Of a stretch of DNA of 7,434 nt, positions 1 through 5,132 are shown one piece after another. The stretch is from Chloroflexota bacterium. GTDB lineage: Bacteria; Chloroflexota; Limnocylindria; QHBO01. The notes below the pieces were generated by a model that was not told where the DNA came from, searched no databases, and saw only the letters and a program-made list of their open reading frames with translations. The position numbers were made by a program, and so were the translations under genes. Location of the stretch: NCBI GenBank assembly GCA_031177555.1, contig JAPSGM010000090.1:1-7434 (forward strand), written 5' to 3'. Numbering within the stretch: the stretch's first letter is position 1; each line of letters opens with the position of its first letter.

Positions 1-78
1 GCGTACGCCACCATCGGCGAGATGTGCAACGCGCTCCGGGCGGTGTACGGGGAGTACCGCGAGCCCCTGGCCGTCTGA
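1..78 (+). CDS. Methylmalonyl-CoA mutase catalytic (large) chain, C-terminal end only
   Basis: The first 25 codons of the window form the carboxy end of a protein, with the stop TGA at 76-78. The visible segment contains ATIGEMCNALRAVYGEYREP. This matches the conserved end of the TIM-barrel catalytic domain of methylmalonyl-CoA mutase, which in this family reads like TIGE(I/M)C(D/N)ALR.VFG.Y. The enzyme interconverts (R)-methylmalonyl-CoA and succinyl-CoA with adenosylcobalamin, in propionate and odd-chain or branched-chain carbon metabolism. The protein stops right after this motif. That is where the split form ends, in which the B12-binding domain is a separate small chain, so the cobalamin-binding subunit should be encoded elsewhere. 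The upstream part lies outside the window. Only 25 residues are visible, so a related acyl-CoA mutase (isobutyryl- or ethylmalonyl-CoA type) cannot be excluded. Confidence 0.75.
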   Translation, partial: AYATIGEMCNALRAVYGEYREPLAV

Positions 79-83
79 GGCAC

Positions 84-120
84 GGCAGAGCGTCAGGTGC
101 CCGTCCTGGCGACGCTAGCC
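84..120. terminator. Hairpin between convergent mutase gene and HTH pseudogene
   Basis: AGCGTC (89-94) pairs with GACGCT (111-116). It is extended outward by GGC (84-86) with GCC (118-120) across a small internal loop, and inward by AGG (95-97) with CCT (105-107). The hairpin begins six bases after the mutase stop and ends just before the pseudogene stop at 124, a natural place for a shared terminator. There is no T-rich run on either side, so a classical intrinsic terminator is not proven. Inference from position and pairing only. Confidence 0.3.
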
Positions 121-123
121 ACG

Positions 124-896
124 TCACCGCCGCCCACTTGACCCTTCGTCACCCTGGGCTGAGCGTGCGCGGGCGTTCGGGAACCGGATGCGCTGCCTCC
201 CGGCGCGTCTACGGTCGCCGGAACGCGCACCTGACAACTTCGAGAAGCAAAGCACGCCGGTCGGCACCGCCTGCATGCTTGCCGGCCTGCGCAGCCAGGC
301 GGCGGCCTGCCGCCCGACCAGGTTGAAGCGCGCGAAGAGCGGCGCGTGGTCGGCGACCGCCGACGGGCGGTGGATCCATCGAGCAGGAAACGTCCCGGGA
401 CCACCCCAGTGGGCCGCCACCCGCGTTGCCGCGCGATCAAGGCGGCGATGCGCACCTTGCGATCGACTCCGCCAGCAGCTGCTGAGCGTCGACGACAACC
501 GTCTTCATCTCGCCGACGAGCAGCACGCGCTGCAAGGGATGCCAGGCCAGGATGTCGATGCTGCCGCGCTCACCGTAGTGTTGAACGTCACCTCAACCTC
601 GACCAGCCATCCGTGAGCTCGCAGCTGGCCAACCCAGGCAGCCTGGAGCCGGGCGTGGTCGGCATCCAGGAGTCGCGCACACATCGCCGCCGGGCACCCG
701 CACCTCCGCGCGCAGCGCGCCACCGCAAGCCTCGACGGACCGCCGGAGTGCGTCCAGAGCATGTGAGCCACGTTGCCCGCTTCCACGTCGGCGATCACGG
801 AGCGCGCGACGCGGCCCGCACCGACAGGTCGGACTGGCGCCAGCCGCGCCGATGGCGGACAGCGCGCAACGTGCGGCCGATCTGCTCGTCGCGCAA
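124..896 (-). pseudogene. Decayed XRE-type helix-turn-helix protein with PD-(D/E)XK-like domain
   Basis: No single frame is open, but stitching minus-strand frames gives one continuous protein of about 255 residues. From the 5' end: LRDEQIGRTLRAVRHRRGWR from a TTG at 896-894 (GGAG at 910-907 as a possible ribosome site), then RSVIADVEAGN. These form an XRE-like helix-turn-helix. ALDALRRSVEACGG, RLLDADHARLQ and LRAHGWLVEVEVTFN follow. The C-terminal part has GERGSIDILAWHP and LLVGEMKTVVVD, the D...ExK layout of a PD-(D/E)XK fold, then DRKVRIAALIARQRGWRP, a TARRR|VADH block, AAAWLRRP, and a basic tail with GDRRRAGRQRIR. Frame changes fall near 812, 760, 677, 580, 468 and 356. Five equal one-base losses and one (677) equals a one-base gain. 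Intact relatives, as I recall them, are about 250-270 residues long and annotated as XRE regulators. The gene is dead as written. It converges on the mutase gene and diverges from the exonuclease gene. Confidence 0.82.
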
Positions 897-1017
897 TGGA
901 GCGGTGCTCCAGGCAGGGTGGGGCGCCGGCGCAGGACGCCGATCCGGCTACGGACCGACCGGCGAACACAGGGCACGTGCTCCGCGCCGCGCCCCGCCGC
1001 ATCACATCTTCCACGCG

Positions 1018-1038
1018 GCCGCTTACCAGCCGCTTACC
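1018..1038 (+). repeat. Tandem 10-bp direct repeat upstream of exonuclease promoter
   Basis: GCCGCTTACC occurs twice in a row, at 1018-1027 and 1029-1038, with one A between. The period is 11 bases, about one helical turn. The pair covers the -35 side of the presumed promoter whose -10 element is at 1050-1055, so it could be a binding site for a dimeric or tandem regulator. It may also be chance in GC-rich sequence. No regulator is identified. Confidence 0.45.
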
Positions 1039-1049
1039 GGCGGGGGCGC

Positions 1050-1055
1050 TATCCT
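1050..1055 (+). promoter_or_regulatory. -10 element (TATCCT) of a probable leaderless promoter
   Basis: TATCCT fits the TAnnnT form of a sigma-70-type -10 hexamer. Eight bases separate it from the GTG at 1064, so transcription would be expected to start at or within a base or two of the start codon. No good -35 hexamer lies 16-18 bases upstream. The TTACC repeats at 1023-1027 and 1034-1038 are the nearest candidates. The same geometry is seen before the genes at 2022 and 3161. Confidence 0.45.
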
Positions 1056-1063
1056 GCCGGGCC

Positions 1064-1942
1064 GTGAAGGTCCACCTCGTCGACGCCACGTTCGAGCTGT
1101 TCCGCGCCTACTACAGCCGTCCGGCCGAGAACCGGCCCGATGGCCGCCCGGTGAACGCGGTGCGCGGCCTGATCGACTCGATGCTCAGCCTGCTGCGCGA
1201 GCCGGACGTGTCGCACGTCGCGGCCGCGACCGACTACGTCATCGAGAGCTGGCGCAACGACCTGTACCCCGGCTACAAGAGCAGCCTGGGCATGGACCCG
1301 CTGCTGCTGGCGCAGTTCCGTGACGCCGAGCGCGCGCTGCGTGCCCTCGGCATCGTGACCTGGCCGATGGTCGAGGACGAGGCGGACGACGCCCTGGCTG
1401 CCGCCGTCGCCCGCTACCGTGACGACCCGCGGGTCGAGCAGATCGTGATATGCAGCGTCGACAAGGACCTGGCCCAGTGCGTGGAGGGCGAGCGGATCGT
1501 GCTGCGCGACCGGATGCGGCGCATCACCTACGACGCGCCCCGGGTCGTGGAGAAGTTCGGCGTGCTGCCCGAGAGCATCCCCGACTACCTGGCCCTCGTC
1601 GGCGACTCCTCGGACGGCTACCCGGGCCTCCCGGGCTGGGGATCGAAGAGCGCCGCCGCGGCGCTGCGTCGCTGGGGCCACCTGGACGCCATCCCCGGCG
1701 CGGCCGGAGAGTGGGACATCCCCGTGCGGGGTGCCGCAACCCTGGCGGCGACGCTGCGCGACCGCCGCGGGGAGGCGCTGCTGTACCGTCGGCTGGCGAC
1801 GCTGAACGACGACGCGGCGCTGGATGGCGAGCTGGACGACATCGAGTGGCGCGGCGTGCCACGCGACGAGTTCGAGGCGCTCTGCGGGGAGCTGGGCTTC
1901 GAGGGCGTCATCGGGCGCGTGCATCGCTGGGCGGGAGCCTGA
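1064..1942 (+). CDS. Stand-alone 5'-3' exonuclease (Pol I N-terminal / FEN-like family)
   Basis: A 292-residue protein with the two halves of the 5'-3' exonuclease fold. These enzymes remove 5' ends and flaps from DNA using bound metal ions, and in the cytoplasm serve RNA-primer removal and repair. Visible metal-site residues: D7 in VHLVDATFELFRAYY; D57 in AATDYVIESWRNDLYPGYK; the acidic cluster EDEADDALA at 104-112; D133 and D135 in CSVDKDLAQC; and D181/D184 in the helix-3-turn-helix motif GDSSDGYPGLPGWGSKSA (180-197), which contacts DNA. There is no polymerase domain, so it is not PolA itself. The GTG at 1064 is chosen because VKVHLVDAT is the usual family N-terminus and a -10 hexamer sits eight bases upstream; the open frame continues upstream to 773 but that part is unlike the family. 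The YK motif is followed by SSL rather than the Arg of Pol I enzymes, which I believe is normal for this stand-alone subfamily. Confidence 0.88.
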   Translation: MKVHLVDATFELFRAYYSRPAENRPDGRPVNAVRGLIDSMLSLLREPDVSHVAAATDYVIESWRNDLYPGYKSSLGMDPLLLAQFRDAERALRALGIVTWPMVEDEADDALAAAVARYRDDPRVEQIVICSVDKDLAQCVEGERIVLRDRMRRITYDAPRVVEKFGVLPESIPDYLALVGDSSDGYPGLPGWGSKSAAAALRRWGHLDAIPGAAGEWDIPVRGAATLAATLRDRRGEALLYRRLATLNDDAALDGELDDIEWRGVPRDEFEALCGELGFEGVIGRVHRWAGA

Positions 1943-2007
1943 AGGCGGGGCCGCGCGAACCATCGGGCCAGGACTATCGGTTCGTCCTGGTGGGGATCGG
2001 TGCGGTG

Positions 2008-2013
2008 TACGGT
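2008..2013 (+). promoter_or_regulatory. -10 element (TACGGT) of a probable leaderless promoter
   Basis: TACGGT fits TAnnnT and is followed by exactly eight bases before the ATG at 2022, the same spacing as at 1050-1055. No purine-rich ribosome site precedes the ATG. No convincing -35 hexamer is seen. The element is weak by sequence and is supported mainly by the repeated spacing. Confidence 0.38.
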
Positions 2014-2021
2014 GCGCGCCG

Positions 2022-2705
2022 ATGTCTCGACGAACTGCCGCCCTGGTCGCCTGCGGCGTGCTCATGGCCCTCGCCATCCTCCTGGCCGGGGGGATGACGC
2101 CGCGCGCCTATGCCGCCTCGTGCTCCGGGTGGAGCTCGCACCTGCAGCCGCCGCCAACCATCCGCGTGTACCGGCACGAGACCGGCGCGGTGGAGACGGT
2201 GCGCTTCAAGAGGTACACGAAGAACGTCCTGTCGCGCGAGTGGATCAGCTCCTGGACGCGCGCCTCGCTTCGGGCGGGCGCGCTCATCGTGCGCAACTAC
2301 GCTTGGTACCAGGTGCTCCACTGGCGCGGCGGCGTGAACGCCGACGGCGAGTGCTACGACATCCGCGACGACGTCCGCGACCAGGTGTACGACCCGGATC
2401 GGCCCGTGTACCGGCGCGCCGCGTCCGCCGTCCGCACCACGTGGGACCTGCTGCTGCTGAAGCGCGGAGCCGTCTTCCCGACCTACTACAACGGCGGCGT
2501 CATGGGCGAGGCGTGCGGCGCGAACGCGAACGGCGCGAAGGCCTACCAGTGGGGCACCCAGGCCTGCGGCCTGGACGGCCTGAGCGCCGCGAAGATCGTC
2601 GGCACCTACTACTACCCGGACGTCCGTGTCGCGGCGGCGCCCGACCCGACCCCGACTCCCACGCCGGTGCCGACGGCCACGCCGCCGCCGACGCCCACCT
2701 CCTAG
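2022..2705 (+). CDS. Exported SpoIID/LytB-domain protein with Pro/Thr tail
   Basis: A 227-residue protein. Residues 1-31 form a signal peptide: basic SRR, a hydrophobic core VACGVLMALAILLAG, and a probable cleavage after AYA (29-31). Residues about 46-200 resemble the SpoIID/LytB domain: IRVYRHETGAVETV, then YTKNVLSREWISSW (65-78), LRAGALIVRNYAWYQVLH (83-100), CYDIRDDVRDQVY (111-123) and PTYYNGG. The Glu of SREW (E73) lies where SpoIID's catalytic glutamate is found. SpoIID is a peptidoglycan lytic transglycosylase that cleaves glycan strands lacking stem peptides. The rest, from about 206, is a Pro/Thr-rich tail (PTPTPTPVPTATPPP) typical of a cell-surface linker. The ATG at 2022 is chosen because it directly starts the signal peptide. 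No sporulation gene is nearby, so a cell-wall or germination-like role is only inferred; enzymatic activity is not established. Confidence 0.8.
   Translation: MSRRTAALVACGVLMALAILLAGGMTPRAYAASCSGWSSHLQPPPTIRVYRHETGAVETVRFKRYTKNVLSREWISSWTRASLRAGALIVRNYAWYQVLHWRGGVNADGECYDIRDDVRDQVYDPDRPVYRRAASAVRTTWDLLLLKRGAVFPTYYNGGVMGEACGANANGAKAYQWGTQACGLDGLSAAKIVGTYYYPDVRVAAAPDPTPTPTPVPTATPPPTPTS
2643..2705 (+). repeat. Pro/Thr low-complexity coding repeat
   Basis: Repeated CC(C/G)-AC(C/T/G) codon pairs encode the Pro/Thr tail of the SpoIID-like protein. The TAG stop lies inside the low-complexity stretch. In the same frame after it comes ATATPAAATAARW, so compositional bias carries on for about 40 bases past the stop. 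Confidence 0.7.
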
Positions 2706-2775
2706 GCCACCGCGACGCCGGCGGCGGCGACCGCCGCTCGCTGGCTCGGCATGCGGCTTGCGAGAGCGTGGCCCC

Positions 2776-3126
2776 ATGCTGAGGACGATTCGCTCCGAGC
2801 TCGACGACCTGGGCTGGATCCTCAGAGTCCTGGCCATGGCCGCGGTGGCGGGTGCCGTCTACCAGGAGCTGAAGCAGCCTCCGGAGCAGCGGACCTGGCA
2901 CGGGAAGCTGCTGGGGGTGGTGCCCTACGACTTCCGGATCCCAACCCCGGCCAAGGTGATGGCCGCGTGGTGGAATCCAAAGAGCAGCAAGGTCGTGGGC
3001 GAGCCCGTCTTCGGCGTCGGCTGGAGCCTGAACCTCGCCGCGCTGACCGACCGGTTCCGCGCCACCGGATCGACCGGCTCCACCACCTCCAGGCGCACCC
3101 GGCGGTCGCCAAGGGCGGCTGCCTGA
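2776..3126 (+). CDS. Small DUF5808-like protein with one N-terminal hydrophobic segment
   Basis: A 116-residue protein. Residues 11-30 (DLGWILRVLAMAAVAGAVYQ) are moderately hydrophobic and could form one membrane helix. The core at 41-94 carries WHGKLLGVVPYDFRIPTP, AAWWNPKSSKVV and FGVGWSLNLAAL. The pattern of G(K)xLGVPYDfR.PTp, WWNP and a final GWxxNxxxL is what I recall for DUF5808, a domain of unknown function found in Actinobacteria and Chloroflexota. The last 20 residues are Ser/Thr/Arg-rich and probably disordered. The ATG at 2776 is chosen because it immediately precedes a plausible helical start; there is no strong ribosome site (only a weak GAGAG about ten bases upstream). It lies 70 bases after the SpoIID-like gene and may share its transcript. 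Function unknown. Confidence 0.65.
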   Translation: MLRTIRSELDDLGWILRVLAMAAVAGAVYQELKQPPEQRTWHGKLLGVVPYDFRIPTPAKVMAAWWNPKSSKVVGEPVFGVGWSLNLAALTDRFRATGSTGSTTSRRTRRSPRAAA

Positions 3127-3151
3127 CCGGCGAGGCGCCCTGCGCTAGCAT
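3123..3151 (+). promoter_or_regulatory. Promoter for the membrane protein gene at 3161 (CTGACC-17-TAGCAT)
   Basis: CTGACC (3123-3128, four of six matches to TTGACA) is separated by 17 bases from TAGCAT (3146-3151), a TAnnnT -10 hexamer. Nine bases then lead to the GTG at 3161. The -35 box includes the TGA stop of the preceding gene, and the -10 box contains the in-frame TAG (3146-3148) that closes the reading frame just upstream of the GTG. This is the best promoter in the window and again implies a leaderless transcript. Confidence 0.5.
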
Positions 3152-3160
3152 CCGGGGACC

Positions 3161-3616
3161 GTGGCCTGGTTCCCCATCCTGCTGGTCATCCACATCGCCC
3201 TGGCGGTGGCGCTCCTCGCTCCCAGCGTGGTGTTGCCGTTCCTGCTGCGCCGCACCACCTCGCCGCGCGCCTCTTCCCCGGCGCTGACCGGCCTCCTGAT
3301 CAGGCTGCAGGGCAGCTGGTCGGTGGTGGTGGCCCTGGGCCTGGGGCTGACAGGTGCCGGACTCCTGGTCATCCTGGGCACAGAGCTGCTCTCACAGCCC
3401 TGGCTGGTGGTGGCCCTCGCCCTCTATTCCACCAACCTGCTCGTGGCGGTCTTCGTCTCGCGTCCGAACCTGCGCCGCCTGGTGGGCATCGGGCAGTCGG
3501 GCGACGCCGAAGCCTGGCGCCAGCGCGCCAGGCGGCAGCGCTACGTGGCGTACGGCATGGCGGCGGCGACGGGAGTCATCGGCCTGCTGATGAGCGCCAA
3601 GCCGGCCCTATGGTGA
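3161..3616 (+). CDS. Four-helix integral membrane protein, possibly DUF2269-like
   Basis: A 151-residue, strongly hydrophobic protein with four likely membrane helices: residues 4-29 (starting FPILLVIHIALAVALL), 53-74, 80-100 and 129-146. Short charged loops lie between them (RRTTSPR near 30-36 and a basic RPNLRRL at 101-107, followed by WRQRARRQR at 119-127). A histidine in helix 1 (H11) and the overall four-helix layout recall DUF2269 and CopD-like membrane proteins, but I cannot assign it firmly. The start is well fixed: the GTG at 3161 is the first possible start after an in-frame TAG at 3146-3148, and a promoter sits just before it. Its 3' end faces the minus-strand micro-ORF at 3637-3744. 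Function unknown. Confidence 0.7.
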   Translation: MAWFPILLVIHIALAVALLAPSVVLPFLLRRTTSPRASSPALTGLLIRLQGSWSVVVALGLGLTGAGLLVILGTELLSQPWLVVALALYSTNLLVAVFVSRPNLRRLVGIGQSGDAEAWRQRARRQRYVAYGMAAATGVIGLLMSAKPALW

Positions 3617-3636
3617 GCCGGCCGCGCGGGCGTGGG

Positions 3637-3744
3637 TCAGAAGTCCGGAATCGGCAGCGGGCGGCCCATGAGCCAGAAGATGCCCGCGACCATGAGCAGG
3701 ACTGCCAGCACGAAGACGGCGAACCAGCGCAGGACTTCCCACAT
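3637..3744 (-). CDS. Micro-ORF: 35-residue single-helix membrane protein
   Basis: A 35-codon ORF, beginning MWEVLRWFAVFV and ending GRPLPIPDF, with stop TGA at 3639-3637. Residues about 7-27 (WFAVFVLAVLLMVAGIFWLMG) form one clear membrane helix with Trp residues at both ends and a short Pro-rich tail. GAGGG at 3756-3752 lies nine bases before the ATG, the clearest ribosome site in the window. The ORF accounts for the otherwise empty gap between the membrane gene ending at 3616 and the cysteine ligase at 3846, and is divergent from the latter. No family is recognised. Small single-helix proteins of this type often sit beside membrane complexes, but no partner is evident here. Confidence 0.6.
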   Translation of the reverse strand: MWEVLRWFAVFVLAVLLMVAGIFWLMGRPLPIPDF

Positions 3745-3751
3745 GCTCGGA

Positions 3752-3756
3752 TACCC
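3752..3756 (-). promoter_or_regulatory. Ribosome binding site (GAGGG) of the micro-ORF
   Basis: GAGGG on the minus strand, with nine bases to the ATG at 3744. It matches the anti-Shine-Dalgarno well, and it helps decide that the 35-codon ORF is real because neighbouring genes lack such sites. Confidence 0.5.
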
Positions 3757-3845
3757 TCAGCGTTCGGTCGGCAGCTGACCGGTCCCCCGTCGGTGGGCCG
3801 ATTCTACCCGGACCGGCAAGCGCCCGACAGCCATTCCGCTCCCCG

Positions 3846-5132
3846 ATGACGCTGCGCCTGTACGACACCCGCACCCGCGAGAAGCGCGCCTTCGCACCGC
3901 TCGGCGAAGGCCCGGTGGGCATGTATGTGTGCGGCGTGACGCCGTACGACACCGGGCACCTGGGCCACGCCTTCACCTACGTCAGCTTCGACGTGCTGCA
4001 CCGCTACCTGGAGTACCTGGGCCACGCCGTGCGCTACGTCCAGAACCTGACCGATGTGGACGATGACCTGCTGCGCCGGGCGCGCGAGCTGGGAGAGGAC
4101 TACCTGGCCCTCGGCAACCGGCACGTCACCGCCTTCCTGACCGAGATGGCCGCGCTGAACTGGCTGCCACCGGACGTGTATCCGCGGGCGACGCGGCACA
4201 TCCCGCAGATGCAGGCCATGGTGGCGCGCCTGCTGGAGGGCGGTTGCGCCTACCAGGCCGATGGGCACGTGTACTTCTCGGTGGATGCCTGGCCCACGTA
4301 CGGCGAGCTGTCCGGACTGCCGCGCGAGGCGATGCTGCCGATCGCCAACGAGCGCGGGAACGTGCCGGACATGCGCGGCAAGCGCGACCCCCTGGACTTC
4401 GTCCTGTGGCAGCCATCGGGCCCGGACGAGCCCTCCTGGCCGTCGCCGTGGGGGCCGGGGCGCCCCGGGTGGCACATCGAGTGCTCGGCCATGAGCACCG
4501 CCTACCTCGGTCCGCGCTTCGAGATCCACGGCGGCGGGGCGGACCTGGCCTTCCCGCACCACGAGTCGGAGATCGCCCAGAGCGAGGGGGCCAGTGGCGA
4601 GCGGCCCTTCGTCGCGTGGTGGATGCACGCCGGGATGCTGGGCTTCGACGGCGAGAAGATGAGCAAGTCGCTCGGCAACCTGGTCCTGGTGCGCGACCTG
4701 CTCGCCTCGTATCCCGGCGACGCGATCCGGCACTTCCTGGTCAGCCACCACTACCGCGCCGAGATCGACTTCCACGAGAGCGATATGGAAGCATCGCTGG
4801 TGGCCGCCGGCCGGCTGCGCCAGGCGGCGCGGCTGGCGGAGGAGCTCGAGCCGCTGGCGCCGGCGATGGCCGATCCCGGCTCGCTCCACCCGGTGGTGGC
4901 CGGGCACCGTGCCCGCTTCCTGGCCGCCATGGACGACGACCTGGACACGCCGGCCGCGCTGCCGGAGCTGCACGCGCTGGCCGCCCGCGCGATCGAGACC
5001 GACGAGCCGCGCCTGCGGGTGGAGGCCGGATGGATGGTGCGCGAGCTGGGCGCGCGCATCCTCGGCCTGCGCCTGGCGACCGTGCCGGCCAGCCGTGAGC
5101 CGGCTCCCCCGGACGCCGCGGTCCGGGCGTGA
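3846..5132 (+). CDS. cysS: Cysteine--tRNA ligase family protein (CysS, with MshC-like features)
   Basis: A 428-residue class I ligase that activates cysteine with ATP. Seen directly: the zinc-site cysteine C29 in YVCGVTPYD, the HIGH-type motif HLGH (38-41), C213 in WHIECSAMS, H238 and E242 in PHHESEIAQSE, and KMSKS at 271-275. The four zinc ligands match C28, C209, H234 and E238 of E. coli CysRS in order and spacing. CysRS charges tRNA-Cys. However, GVTPYDTGHLGH, SWPSPWGPGRPGWH and the protein's shortness (CysRS is usually about 460 residues) resemble MshC, which joins cysteine to glucosaminyl-inositol in mycothiol synthesis. From memory, Chloroflexota have CysS-annotated proteins with exactly this mixed signature. 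The ATG at 3846 gives the expected N-terminus MTLRLYDT. No Shine-Dalgarno is seen, and CATTCC eight bases before the ATG is only a poor -10. It overlaps the next gene by GTGA. Confidence 0.85.
   Translation: MTLRLYDTRTREKRAFAPLGEGPVGMYVCGVTPYDTGHLGHAFTYVSFDVLHRYLEYLGHAVRYVQNLTDVDDDLLRRARELGEDYLALGNRHVTAFLTEMAALNWLPPDVYPRATRHIPQMQAMVARLLEGGCAYQADGHVYFSVDAWPTYGELSGLPREAMLPIANERGNVPDMRGKRDPLDFVLWQPSGPDEPSWPSPWGPGRPGWHIECSAMSTAYLGPRFEIHGGGADLAFPHHESEIAQSEGASGERPFVAWWMHAGMLGFDGEKMSKSLGNLVLVRDLLASYPGDAIRHFLVSHHYRAEIDFHESDMEASLVAAGRLRQAARLAEELEPLAPAMADPGSLHPVVAGHRARFLAAMDDDLDTPAALPELHALAARAIETDEPRLRVEAGWMVRELGARILGLRLATVPASREPAPPDAAVRA

Noticed and set aside
124..896. Programmed ribosomal frameshifting to express the HTH-nuclease protein
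   Set aside because: Six frame changes are needed, some without slippery heptamers, so recoding is implausible; decay or sequence error explains it better.
79..1063. Mobile element, phage remnant or CRISPR array in the gene-poor region
   Set aside because: No terminal inverted repeats, transposase or integrase motifs, or regularly spaced repeats with spacers are present. The only repeat is one 10-base pair at 1018-1038.
773..1063. Upstream extension of the exonuclease to an ATG at 773
   Set aside because: The extra ~97 residues are Arg/Pro-rich, have no homology pattern, and overlap the HTH pseudogene and the promoter. The family begins at the GTG at 1064.
346..1323. Plus-strand open frame through the pseudogene into the exonuclease
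   Set aside because: The translation is Arg/Ala/Pro-rich and without motifs, while the opposite strand gives a coherent protein across the frames. The exonuclease uses a different frame starting at 1064.
1049..2077. Minus-strand 342-codon frame antisense to the exonuclease
   Set aside because: It is the shadow of a strongly supported exonuclease gene, with no recognisable domains in the translation.
2706..2775. Intrinsic terminator in the GCGGCGACCGCCGC segment after the SpoIID-like gene
   Set aside because: Only a five-pair stem (GCGGC/GCCGC) can be formed and no T-run follows, so it is no better than expected in GC-rich sequence.
3804..4973. Long minus-strand open frame antisense to the cysteine ligase gene
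   Set aside because: The plus strand here has all the catalytic motifs of a class I ligase; the antisense product is low-complexity and unlike any family.
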